From Azolla caroliniana (lineage: Eukaryota > Polypodiophyta), in the NCBI GenBank assembly GCA_043228905.1, contig JBHGNT010000010.1, forward strand, positions 3,472,001 through 3,536,000: 64,000 nucleotides of DNA, in the 5' to 3' direction. Shown in pieces: positions 9,998 through 21,567 of the stretch. The notes under the pieces are model-generated. The model was not told the DNA's origin, did not search any database, and saw nothing but the letters and a program-made list of their open reading frames with translations. Positions within the stretch are counted from its first letter, which is position 1, and each line of letters begins with the position of its first letter. The translations under genes and the position numbers were made by a program.

Positions 9998-12480
9998 ATC
10001 TTTTGGCCGAGGCATGGTGAGCTCTCGAATCATAACAATGGTTAACGTTGATTTTTTAGTGGCTGAGAGAATAAAGTTTTCTGCGCCGATATTGCCGTTC
10101 AAAATCATTGAATGCATGAAACACGTGGTGGTGGCACATCGATGTTTTTGGTGGGCACACAAATGTAGCTAGAAGGGCATGCAACGGAAGGGAAGTGTAC
10201 CACAGAGGACATAAAACCTAAACAAATTGCTCTAGTCCACCAACCATCCTTTTTCATGTATGTTGTTATCGTTGTTGTAGTAGTGTTTACATGGTTTATT
10301 TGTTATCGTGTTTACACGTGGTTTTATGTTATCGTTGGTGTTGTAGTACACATTTCATTCCTTGCGGTTTCCATCCTCTTCTTTGTGTTAATGTACCTAT
10401 GGATCATTCATGAATTTCAAGAGTCGCACTTGTTTACCAATTAGGCTTAATTCCCTTGGTCAAATAGGTGTTTGAATTGAAACTTGGAACTCTCTTCCCC
10501 GAAATGTTCAAATTGCCCCCCTTGCATGCATATGTATGATCCCTCTCTTTCATATGTTTGTTCATATGTATTTGGCCGCTTTGTTTTGCACCCTATGTAT
10601 TCATTGAATCTGGTCAGTTTTGTTTTATTTTTGGAAAACCTACGCTTCTAATTTTTCAAATATTGAAAAAGTATATTTGTGTCTCTCTTTGAATACGTTA
10701 TTATTCTATCTCATGACAATTCGTATTCATCTCTCCCTCTGTCATCTGCTTTTATTTTCTTGTAATGGGCTTTGCCCTAGATTTTGACAATCAACTTAAG
10801 GGTCATGGGTCAAATACTCACTTCTCTCAACTGTTCTACATTAGTCATTGAACAAATTAAATATGTTAAGGGCTCAAAACAATTGATGCATTCATCTCGA
10901 TTTGTCAAGGCCTAAGACTTAAGAGGTGTTGTCTCTCTTCCTCGTCATTATAGCCTTCTGAAAGGTATCAGGTAATGGGTTGTTGATGAGAAATAACATG
11001 AACATAGGGGCAAGGGTGAGGAACTCAAAAACATGCATAAAGCCTAGAAAGAGGGCATATTGCATGTAAGAGCACATTGTTAGATGAGACTTCATTAATG
11101 CTCGAGTGAGGATACAACGAACCTAGGCTCACTTGGGTGTATAACACAACAATTACAAACGTCCCCAACAATGTATGCATTTCCATAGGTTATTTTCTTA
11201 TTGGTTGAAATAAATAAAGCATTGGATTGGCCAACAAAGAGGAAGACAAACTTTTACACATTCTCTGAAACGAAATTTGAACAAGAAAATACACCAATTG
11301 GTATGATAACATAAAAAAAAAATTAGACAAGGAGATGATATGGTAGAATATTACAAGTTACAACCAAACATTCAAACAAGCCCAAGGCCCAACACCATAA
11401 GAAAGCCCTCTATCACATTCATCCTATGTTATTGAGTAACTTTATTGGGGGTTTGAGATTTTTTCTTTTCTTTTCGAAATGAAGCTACTTTCCCATTAGT
11501 TAGGAATTGGGGGCTAGAGTTATTCAAGTTGCAGGAAAATGCCGGATTATGATGATGAATTAATGTTGGAATAGCTACTACAAAAAGAAGAAGAAAAAAC
11601 ACATCCCTAGAAAACAAGCATCATGAATTCAAGTTTAGAATTTAAGAATTTATAAGGTGAACATTGGACAACAATCTGAATCTAAATGATTCTGATATTT
11701 CGAAAAATAGAAAGAGTAAGAAAAAAATTGTAGCAAACAAAAAGAAAAAGAAGAAAAAAGTTAAGGACGAAGAAACTTGAAAATGATCACCAAACCAATG
11801 AAGGAAATGAGACTCATTTAAGCACCACAACAAGACCACTCTCATGGAAATAATGAACACAGGACATCAATTTGCATCTATGATGCAAAAATTAGAGTGC
11901 TTTGGAAATTAAAAGTAAATAAGTATAAAAAAACAAACATAGAGAAAACTAAAGGTGTATGATGTCATTCATAAAATCAAAAGTTTTACGACGACAACAA
12001 GTTGGATATAAGGCTGATAACTATGATAAAAACAAGAACAATTGCAATAACTATGATAAAAATGGAAATGATCACAACATTTATGATACTTTTATCGAAA
12101 CAATAATAATTAGCATACTAATCCGAATTACAATCAAAATACAAAAAATAATTTTTATCACCATTCAACAATTACACATATACTATCACAATAGTTCAAA
12201 CATTAACTACAATAATCTTAACATCAATCAAAATAAGAATAAACTTGGATCCAAATCACCAAATTAGAGGACTCAATATTACACCCCAATCATTGGGCAA
12301 ATTCAATCAATACAGACCAATACCTCATGTAAATCTTATTCAAACTAAAGCAAGGAATTCATGATTAGAATGTCAAACCACTAGGGTTATGAACGAGGAG
12401 AATTCATAAAAGAAAAGTAAAGACATGATAGAGATAACAAGGTATTAAAGAAGCAAAATTGACACGATATATGATAAAAA

Positions 12481-12589
12481 TATGTTCTATTTAAATTGGA
12501 AATACAATATTTTATTTAACAAAGTTACAACATAATATGTTCTATTTTAATTGGAAATACAAGATTTTATTTAACAAAGTTACAACATT
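12481..12589. repeat. Tandem duplication, 55-bp unit, two copies
   Basis: The blocks TATGTTCTATTT, TTGGAAATACAA and TTTATTTAACAAAG recur with a 55-base offset and only a few differences. There is no coding content. Confidence 0.9.
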
Positions 12590-13934
12590 CCACCGTACAA
12601 ATCACACGTTATCTCTATGAAACTTTGCTTTGAACCCTCAACGTCGAACTTGTATCTACAAACTCCGCTTCAAATACTTTACTTCAATCTCGAGAGATAA
12701 AAAACCTGTCCACATAAGCTAGCTTGATCGATTGAGTGTTAAATGAATGGCTTTTTCCTTTAATGTCTAGAAGCTTTGATTTCGACTCCTGAATTAGGTA
12801 TTCGAATAAGAGTGCATGTGCGATTGTAACTTGCTTACATGTGTTAATGAAATGCATGAAAGCTGTTTACTTCTTAAATATCACAAGCGATGAAGTTAGA
12901 AGTTACTACATTTCATATCATATAGATTTATTGAGGTACAAATAATTGGGAATAACAAGGAAACAAGAAATTAAGCTACAATGTATAGCTTTTCATGACA
13001 ACTTTGTAGTATAAGAAAATGAAGGATACAAATGAGTCATACCAAATGTTGCCATGCAAATTGTGGTTTACATAACTAGAGCTAACACCAAAACGAGGAA
13101 ATTGTGAAGTCATTCTAAGGTCGGAAAAAGAAAAACATGTAAAAATAGGTGAGAAGATAATGCTAGAATAGAAATACAAGCCATTCAATTTCTATCTCAT
13201 TCCTTCGATATATAATGTTCCACACGATGAAGAAGAGGAATTTCTAACAATAAATTTGACAACAATCCCAAGTTTGAAGTCAACATTTCAGGCATCACGA
13301 ACCAATATTTGTGTTCTAGTCTTAACTATTGTAATATGGTTAATTGAGGAACTTCAAACAAAAGAAATAAAAAGTGATTAACAATTATCATTCACATATA
13401 AAAAAAAGGTCACGTAGATTTGACCTTTGTAATAATTGGGAAAGAGGCCTGACAACCAAAATCATTTCCCAAACTACATGTTTGGAAACTTTGGTGGAAG
13501 ATTGGCCATGAGTCTACATCGTCTTAATAGTATAAAAATATAATTAAACTTCTGGATCATCCTACTAAAAACATAGTTAAGAGGCTTAATAATTGAATTC
13601 AAATTGTTTTAGGGGAAAAGAGAGTGATATGGGCCTATAAACATACATGCCCCTCCCCCAAGAGAAACATTTCGTCTCTTCACTTTGGTACTCATTTCTC
13701 TTTCAAAACTTTTTTTTTTCCAAAAAAAGAGTTACCTTCCCATTAGTTAGGAGAGATTTTGACAGAAAGACTATACAAGGTGCCTTATGGCTTATATATA
13801 AATCGGGGAATCAACCCCCCGGTTGCGTTCAAGAATATGAGAGTACGCACATATCCTCTCATACTTTCTCTTTCAAAACTTTTGATTAGGTTGGGCATAA
13901 GGTGATCTATTCGTGTCACTATTAGAACTAGATA

Positions 13935-14004
13935 GTAAGAAAAACACCCTCAAAGAATGATAAATACCATACTTTGGGATTAACTATTTATTATGAGATA
14001 AATA
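13935..14004. repeat. 70-bp dispersed repeat, second copy
   Basis: Near-identical to 322-391. The surrounding sequence differs, apart from loosely similar GCATTCATT/GAATG stretches near both, so the copy was moved or duplicated as a short unit. Confidence 0.6.
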
Positions 14005-15293
14005 AGCCTAAAAAATGGAAAAAAAACATTAAAAAAATGGGAAAAAAAACACAAGAATGTTTGAATAACATTTGCATTCATTTTCCAACGTAGGAAAACG
14101 AATGTTATGCTAGACGAACACAAATTTTACATACTATGCTACAAACCATGTATCTCCTCAAAGTTATTGAGCTCTCTCTTGTAAGCAAGGTTTATAATCA
14201 TACTTCTTGTTATAAAATTTGTTTTATCTCGTTTACTCCTTTCAATAGCGAGGCAAACAATCATGGTCGTAGTTAAAAATAAAATCAAATTGAAGAGGGA
14301 TATAAGAAGAGTGAAATATGAGAAGAACGTTATGGTCATATTTGAGAGCAAGATTGAATGACAACTAGCATAAGAAGAAGCAAATAAGTGAAGAATCACA
14401 ATGTATTAACAAGAAGAAAAAGATATACAAGAATACATTAGATATTGTAGTTGAATCAGAATAGTTCATCAATACTAGAGCACATGCTTGTGTAGTATAG
14501 TTTGGACACATGCATGCTTACAAGTTACCACCTCACTTCCATTGCACAATAGCCACTTGGCATTCTACATACAAGCATGCCATTCGATGAATGCATCATT
14601 AGTCTATGTGAACTAGTGACACTATTAATAAAATATCATATATCATAATGGTTAATGTTGCATGCATTTTCTAAGAATCATGGGTTCAAGTCTCTATTAT
14701 GACTATGTCATTTTGTGTATATGCTCATGAGAGTGGACCATATGACAAAATTGAGCACAACATGTTATTTATGTAATTGGTGTTCGTGTCGGCTAGAGGT
14801 GCTTCCATTGAGTGCACATCTTCATCACACCCTAAGTTGTGACTGTTTGTTGGAGTTGGATTGTTATGTACCCACTTTAGTCGAGCAAGAGTGGTTTTCT
14901 TTCACTCTTCAGTTCTATAGATATCGTATACATATACCTCACAAACATTCAATCACCTCTCTTAACTAAGAAATTCACTAATGCCTCATTAGGGCTTAAG
15001 CATAATAAGAACACAATGAAATAAGGTAATCATGCTTTGATTAGCAAAGATTATCATGACACATACAATGGTGATTAAGGTTTGGCTCTCAATGAACGTT
15101 TAACAATAATATCTAATATCTTGAGAGAGAGAGAGAGAGGAAGAGAGAAAAAAAAGCAACAGTGGTGAGGGGAAGAAGAAGAAGCGAAATTGTTTTTGTT
15201 GTTGCGTTCTCTATTGGCAACGGAATTGGGCAAAATGACAAGCGTTCGAAAGCCCTCGATTAGAGCTTTGTAAGGAGATATAGCAAGTTAAAT

Positions 15294-15900
15294 TTGGCGG
15301 TATGTACGAGAAGCAGTGATAGAAATAAGGAATCATGTGTTGTCGGCATCCACATACTCAACACACATTGCGAGTCTTCTATTGTCTTCATCATCTTCGA
15401 CCTCTTCAATCAGAGTAATGTGATGGATGAATGTAATCGTGAAAAGGAAGACTTTGGAAGCTCTAAGAGGTTTAAGGCTATTGAGAAAATTAATGAGAAA
15501 AAATTGACATATGCCAAAGTAATACATGTAGATGAGGTTGACAATTATCATTGTAATTGGGATCATTTATAGGGAATTGCCAATACCTTGTTGTCTAATA
15601 TTGTGGAAGAAAATGAAAATGAAGCGAAAGAATGCATTGATGAGGATGTGCATGATGTGGACGTTGATGTTAAGGCAATGTTGCAATCTTTTGATGTATT
15701 CTATGATAGTGCAGTTATATTATTTTTTACTAGGAAACTCCCATACATTAATTGGATTAAACAATGGTTGAACACAATCGTGTCACCAAATTGTGTTGAA
15801 ATTATATATGCAGGACCACGAGGGTTTTATGATGTAGTATTTCGTTCACCAGAACATCAAAGTGCATTGTTGGCTAAAGTTCATGTGTTTACGATACGAT
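15294..15900 (+). pseudogene. LINE ORF1-like (DUF4283-type) remnant
   Basis: The frame at 15588-15900 reads FTRKLPYINWIKQWL, then VEIIYAGPRGFYDVVF, then SPEHQSALLAK. This resembles the gag-like DUF4283 region of plant L1 ORF1 (W-x-K/Q-x2-L followed by GF-x-V-x-F and a SPE helix). An acidic linker precedes it and earlier frames (15294-15572) may be its broken N-terminus. It lies on the same strand and about 1 kb upstream of the ORF2 remnant, as expected for one LINE. Family assignment is from memory. Confidence 0.5.
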
Positions 15901-16010
15901 CAACGACGACCACCACCGCCTCTACAAGTTCACTTCCTCTCATCTTGGACTCCTCTACCGCCCATTTCACTTCAGGTTCACCAAAGATGTCACGGATATC
16001 CGCGTGTATG

Positions 16011-16863
16011 TGTTGAAACGGGACAGGACCGCCGAGGTCTCAGACCAAGGAGCCGGTTAGAGAAGAAAGGGGTTCGGGTCTGGTTCCGAACAACTTTGCC
16101 GGATCTTTCTAACACATATCTGATCCAGATCAGTCCCCGGATATCGAATGGTGAGCGCATGGACTCAGTGACGTATACTGTAGCGAACGAGTTTCGGGTA
16201 GCAACCGATGAGGTCACGGACCCACACACCCAGATATGTGCACACAAACAGAAATAGAACGGAGATAAGTACATGGACTCGAGACACTATGACACAAGAC
16301 AAACACAAGGTTAGACTCAACGAATGCTATCGATTAACAGAGAGAACGGAAAGGTTACAACCAAACGCGGCCGGCAAAGGAGCTTACAACTCGACAAGCA
16401 CAGAACAATGGGCCTCTTGCCGGGAGCATTCAGGCTCCCTACGCAAACAGAGGGCTCCACCTTCTTCCCGAAAACAACACAAAACAGAAATGGAGGGAAC
16501 GACAGGGCTCGGATCTCAAATCGGCAACACTTCGTTCTCCCAAAATGCGGATCCCTCTCTCTCCATCTTCTCTCTCTCCTTTTATAGCTCAAGGAGGGAG
16601 AGACCGTTACATCAAGTTGTTAAGGCAGCCGCTTTTGAACCCCCGATTCTCTCCTCGATTTCCTCCCATCAAATATTCTCATTCCTCTCTATACGTGTGG
16701 GACATTAAAGTACCTGTCTCAATCACTCAGCCTAGTACTTATTAGTCCTACGTTATTTACACACTTTATACATTAAGACAAATTTCGTGTGTATCCGCGC
16801 ACACACCCATTCACGCGCATTCGGCTCCATTTCTTCTTCTAGCTAGAATCCTTCACGACAACA
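16011..16863 (-). mobile_element. Candidate solo LTR-like segment inside LINE B
   Basis: A GC-richer block separates the ORF1-like and ORF2-like parts of LINE B. Read on the minus strand it starts TGTTG and ends CAACA, the TG...CA form of an LTR. It contains a good TATA box (CTATAAAAGG; TATAAA core at 16581-16586) with a transcript-like region downstream. The five bases on each side do not match, so there is no target-site duplication. I also see no primer-binding site or polypurine tract. It could instead be a captured host promoter fragment. Confidence 0.35.
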
Positions 16864-16969
16864 TTACGAAAAATTAAGATCATTCATCGTATGTATGGAG
16901 TTACTAATTCTCAACAAAAAAGAGGTATTCTTTGACAATCCTCACAAGCTCTCTCTAGGTGTAATGCAT

Positions 16970-19810
16970 TATTGATACATACACCATTAGATGATGAGCT
17001 TTTCGATATCCAAAGACTATTGCAGGTTATTATTTCTCAGTTACAATGCCAAAGTTATCGTTATGCGAAGATGCGTCAACTGAGGGATGGGCTCATAGAT
17101 AATCAATGTCAATCTCTTTTTTTTTTCCAAGCGTTACATCCTACTTATGCTCGATCTAATGTGGTATATGTGAAGGAAGGGGATGAATTGATAGTGGATC
17201 CTACTACAATAATTGACATATGTGTTCATTACTTTAAGGAGTTGATTGGCCCACAGTTGTTAATGACAAATGAGGTGAGTAGAGCACATCCTGAGTTTTA
17301 TGATGTGGTTGGATGTATTGTGCATGACCTCATTAGTCATGAATTGGATGCAGATTTCACTGAGGATGAGGTGGACACGGTTTAAGGAATCTTCCTAGTG
17401 GTAAGAGCCCTAGTTGGGATGACTTGACAAATAAAGTTTTTAAGTGACATTCGAACATTTTAAAGGGGGCCCTTAACTTTCATGTTGCAACATTCTTGGG
17501 ATTCTGGGTGTATGCCTAAAGCTTGGAAGGTTGCTCTAATTAAATTAGTTCCAAAGGTGGCATCTCCCGAGTCATTTCATCAATGGAGACCTTTTTCTTT
17601 GATGGGGGGTTGTATAAGATATTTACAAAGGTCTTGGAAAATAGATTACAAAAGTATTTGCAAGTTGATACATCCTGCCCAATATGGTTTTATTGCAGGT
17701 AGGAATATATTGCATAATGTGTCGAATGTTCAAATGGCCATGGATTATGCTTGAAACACTCATTAAGAATTGATTATGGTGCAATTAGATTTGGAGAAAT
17801 CTTATGATCACATTAATTGGTCCTTTGTTTCTGGGTTAATGCATAGAATGGGCTTTAGACCTCCTATGTCTCGCCTCGTATTTTACTAGGACAAGATGCG
17901 GTATCTCGAGTAATGCTTAATGGGGGAGTTACATCAGATATTGCCCTCACAAGATCCGTTCGTCAAGGATGCCCTCTTAGCCCATTTTTGTTTGTTATTG
18001 TTACTCATCCCTTGTTAGTGATGTTATCAAGGCTTACAACAAATGGTGACAAACCCTAAACCGGTCCTTCCATCTGGAGGGCAACTAGTAGCACAAGCTT
18101 TGGCTGATGATTCTTTCATGTTTCTACAAGCCTCACGAGAGAATCTTGAGAAGGGGATGCTTGTACATATTTATTGGAGTAAGTCTAGTCTCATATCATG
18201 TACTAAAAGGGATTTGGAATGTTTAGGATGGCAAGGATCCATGGTGAAGAAATACTCTATTTTTTACACTTGGGCTATCCATCAGGAATGAATGTTACAA
18301 ATGGTCAATTGATTGAATGGATGTCTAGTAAGTTGAGGGATAAGTTCATGTATTGAAAGTCACAATCTTGGCCATTCATGTACACTTGAAAGTTGTACAA
18401 TGTGTTATGGAACCCATGATATTATATTACTTGTCATTGTTGCCATGGACAAAGAAGGCTTTGCATTCTCTTTTGCAACCTCTTCGATATTTGTTGTGGT
18501 AGAAGAGGGATAAGATGGGAATCACTTGGGTTGTGTGGAATCATCTAGCAACCCCTAAGCGCTTGGGGGGAGCTGGAATATTGAACTTATCTATGCATCT
18601 GATGGATCGTAGATTTTCATTATTACAAGACATGTGTTCAAACTCACAACCATGGATATCTATTGTTCAATATTTCATTAAGAACAAGGGTTTAACATAT
18701 GGGAGGACAACAATTAAGGCTTCATGGTGGCAATTATTGAATGGATGTATTTCACTTAGGATTCCGGACTCTTCATGTGTGGAAACCATCATCTAGTAGA
18801 AAACATTGTAATTCTTTGCAAAAAGAGTTACTTGTGCCTTCTCGATTATTATTTTGGCCAGGAAAGGAGAGATTGCACTCTCATTTTAATCGTTTGTTTC
18901 GTTTGGGGGTCAAAGAGGTGGGAGTTATAGTTGAGGCTCCATTTCAAAGAATTTTGGAGTTTTGTTGAAGCGCGACAATTACTATGCATCCTGCCTAATT
19001 AGGGGTTTATTTGGTAACAACTACAAAATATTGCATTGATGATAGGTCCCTTACCTCTACAAACAAGAGAACAACCGTGGATTGATTGGTGTTTATGAGG
19101 TCAAACGTCATTATTACAAGTGACAACTAATCTTTTGTATCATTGCTCTGTTGAGTCTCTTGGGTGGTTATCATCTAACACTGAAGAAGAATGGAAAATA
19201 CACAAATCTGATCATGGGTGGTGGCAGATCTTACAACGTAGTTGGCATTCTAAATTGCCACTGTAGCAAAGTTCTTCATTTGGAGAGTTTTGGTTGGAGG
19301 ATTTCCTTTGGGATTAGCTCTAAAGCGTCGTGGACTAGCAAACGCGTAATTGCTTTTTTTGCACTATTCAAATGGAAGATAGTACTCATCGATTTATACA
19401 ATGTTCGATTGCTTGTCAGATTTGGAGTTACATTTCTCAAATTTGGCAAGTTTTATCACTGTGTTATTTGACACCTAGACAGTGGGTGTTTGCACAATTT
19501 ACACAGGTTGACCCAAAATCATAAATGGATATCGTTTTTCTATTTTTGAGATATTGGGGATTGCGTCATAATTGGAACATGCGCAACATTTTTGTATTTG
19601 ATGGTAGACATGGAGTGAAAGCATATCTACGAAAGTTAAAGGGAGTACTAATGTGGCAATTTTCTTTATTGGAGCAAGTGGAAATTCTTTCCTCAGTGGA
19701 GTGTTCGTCTTGCCAATTGACAATTCAACATGTTCCACCACCCATGTAGTGTAGTTAGTGGGTAACCATACTCCATTGTCACACCCATTGTAAGTAGTGT
19801 TTTTTACACA
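16970..19810 (+). pseudogene. Decayed L1-type LINE ORF2 (copy B)
   Basis: Broken ORF2 of a second LINE. Parts in order: a linker before the RT (16972-17385); RT blocks WRPFSLMGGCIR and HPAQYGFIAGRN (17482-17754); LDLEKSYDHINWSFV (about 17790-17830) with the first catalytic Asp replaced by Glu-Lys context; RQGCPLSPFLF (about 17962-17994); LADDSFMFL, the catalytic Asp-Asp box, near 18102-18128; and a post-RT region to about 19.7 kb. Frames change and stops occur many times, and no endonuclease domain is seen. Its sequence is clearly diverged from copy A. The 3' end is uncertain and lies close to the GA microsatellite at 19.84 kb. Confidence 0.8.
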
Positions 19811-19839
19811 CATTTATTAATATAATTATGTGTTTTCAC

Positions 19840-19893
19840 AGAGAGAGAGACAGAGAGAGACAGAGAGACAGAGAGACAGAGAGAGAGAGAGAG
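19840..19893. repeat. (GA)n/(GACA)n microsatellite
   Basis: Interrupted GAGA and GACA runs directly precede the tRNA-derived composite array. Confidence 0.95.
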
Positions 19894-19897
19894 CCCA

Positions 19898-20375
19898 TAT
19901 GGATGTAGCTTAGTTGGTAAGGTTGCCTAGTGGAGACCAGGAGGTCATGGGTTCAACCCCCACATTCCATAGTTGTATCTAGTGAAATATGTAATAGAGA
20001 GGTGAGAAATTGGGTTTCGAACCCAAGACATAGTGGTTGTACTGTAACAACTTACTAGAGCCCAAATGGTAAGGTTGCCCAATGGAGATTAGGAGGTTAT
20101 GGGTCTAACCCCTACATTCCACAGTGGCATCTAGTGAATTAAAAGATATGTACAAATTGATCTAGCTTAGTTGGTAAGGTTGCCCAATGGAGATTAGGAG
20201 GTTATGGGTTCTAGTGAATTAAGAGATATGTACTGATGGACGTAGCTTAGTTGGTAAGGTTGCCCAATGGAGGTTATATGTATGAAGTATATTATAGAGA
20301 GGTGAGTAAAACTAGGTTTTGAACCCATGACATAGTGGCATGTAGTGTAACAACTTACCAATAGGTTAAGCTAAT
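19898..20375 (+). mobile_element. tRNA-derived composite element, copy 2, expanded into a partial tandem array
   Basis: The first unit (19898-20060) has a perfect A box on the plus strand (TAGCTTAGTTGG, 19906-19917) and a B-box-like GGTTCAACCCC (19950-19960). A perfect B box lies on the minus strand (GGTTCGAAACC read in reverse, 20013-20023). So there are two tRNA-like halves facing each other, 52 bases apart between B boxes. Truncated repeats of the left half then start near 20067, 20158 and 20235, each with TTGGTAAGGTTGCC or a close variant. The last unit ends with a right half and the TTACCAATAGGTTAAGC terminus. Confidence 0.75.
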
Positions 20376-20410
20376 TATGAGAAAAAAGAGAAAGAGTTGT
20401 CGCTTTATTT

Positions 20411-20514
20411 GTGTGTTTGTTTGTTTAACTCTTAAGAGGAGAAGAAGTTCATAAAGATAAATGTGTGTTTGTTTGTTTAACTCTTAAGAGGAGAAGAAGT
20501 TCATAAAGATAAAC
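20411..20514. repeat. Tandem duplication, 52-bp unit, two copies
   Basis: GTGTGTTTGTTTGTTTAAC, then CTTAAGAGGAGAAGAAG, then TTCATAAAGATAAA, occur twice with a 52-base offset and are essentially identical, so the duplication is young. Confidence 0.95.
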
Positions 20515-20986
20515 CGTTACTAAAAAGGCACACACTCCACCAAAATAGTGTCCCCTTCCACAATTGTATCTCCCATGAGGATCTACCTCTAAAAGTATCT
20601 CTTTTATGCTCTCCCTTTGTCCCACACTCTCATCGTTGGTTACAACTACACAATATTGCCTGACACTACCTCATTGGATTGTACTTATAGTACAACAAAG
20701 CCACAACATCTTGGATGGTACTAGCGGCCAAGTAGTCATGTCAAACAAGAGCATGCCTCAGGTGATTCTAAGATATTGTTATTGTGTGTGTGTGTGTGTG
20801 TGCACGCTTGGGGGCACATGTTGGGCTTGTGACAAAACAATGTTGGTGCGATGGTGTGAGGAGATGGCGAAAACACATTATGCCAGTGTGGATGTACATG
20901 TACATGTCATGATGAGGGATGTACATCCTAATATCCATGATGAAGACCAAGACCAATACCATGGCCACAAAAATGACGATAACCAA

Positions 20987-21112
20987 GACCACAAAAATTA
21001 TGACAACCATGGCCAAGATAAGGACCGAGACCACAAAAATTATGACAACCATGGCCAAGATAAGGACCGAGACCACAAAAATTATGACAACCATGGCCAA
21101 GATAAAGACCAA
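20987..21112 (+). repeat. 42-bp minisatellite, three near-identical copies
   Basis: Unit starts at 20987, 21029 and 21071 (GACCACAAAAATTATG...). It continues on both sides into degenerate GACCA/GACCATGATCA repeats (20940-21180). The 42-base length keeps a frame open (14-residue Asp/His/Asn-rich unit), which explains a long but probably meaningless reading frame here. Confidence 0.9.
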
Positions 21113-21320
21113 GACCACAACTACGACCATGATCGAGACCAAGTCCAAGACCATGATCATGACCACGACCACGACCATGCCATAGTGAGAGACTCTGGCT
21201 TGAACCATGCCACACAAACAAGGGGTTCTATGGGAGTCTATTGGGGTGTGGGGAGATGGCAAGGGGTGTACGTGAGAGAGAGAGAGGGCAAACAAACAAG
21301 CCAACAAAGGCATACATACA

Positions 21321-21321
<1 letters not shown>

Positions 21322-21352
<31 letters not shown>

Positions 21353-21358
21353 CTTCTT
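21322..21358. repeat. (CTT)12 microsatellite
   Basis: A pure CTT trinucleotide run about 210 bases upstream of the start codon of the repeat-protein gene. It may lie in the 5' untranslated region. Confidence 0.95.
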
Positions 21359-21567
21359 GGCATGCATGATCCATCATTGAGTTGGGAGGAGGAGGAGGAT
21401 CATAAAACTCTCTCAAGATTCCAGGGCCCTATGCCCACACAGCTTGCCTCCTCCATTACAGGTGGTTTGGAGGAGCCACTCCAAGCCCGGGGCCGGGGCC
21501 GGGGCCGGGGCCGAGCCTCGGCTCCCCCGCCGCCGCCATTGCTGCCCATTTCTCAGCCACGTCCGGC

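Larger units (their letters stand above)
9998..15290. other. AT-rich intergenic region without recognisable genes
   Basis: About 5.3 kb with only short frames on both strands and no transposon coding motif that I can identify. It contains a 55-bp tandem duplication (12481-12589), the second copy of the 70-bp repeat (13935-14004) and a weak B-box-like GGTTCAAGTCT near 14682. It is probably old decayed repeat sequence. Confidence 0.5.

Noticed and set aside
14640-14700. B-box-like GGTTCAAGTCT as a fourth tRNA-derived element
   Set aside because: No A box at the right distance and no similarity to the shared centre of the composite element. Too weak to call.
15900-16060. Short open frame through the GC-rich sequence at the left edge of the LTR-like block as a captured host exon
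   Set aside because: About 50 residues with no recognised motif and no splice sites that join it to anything.
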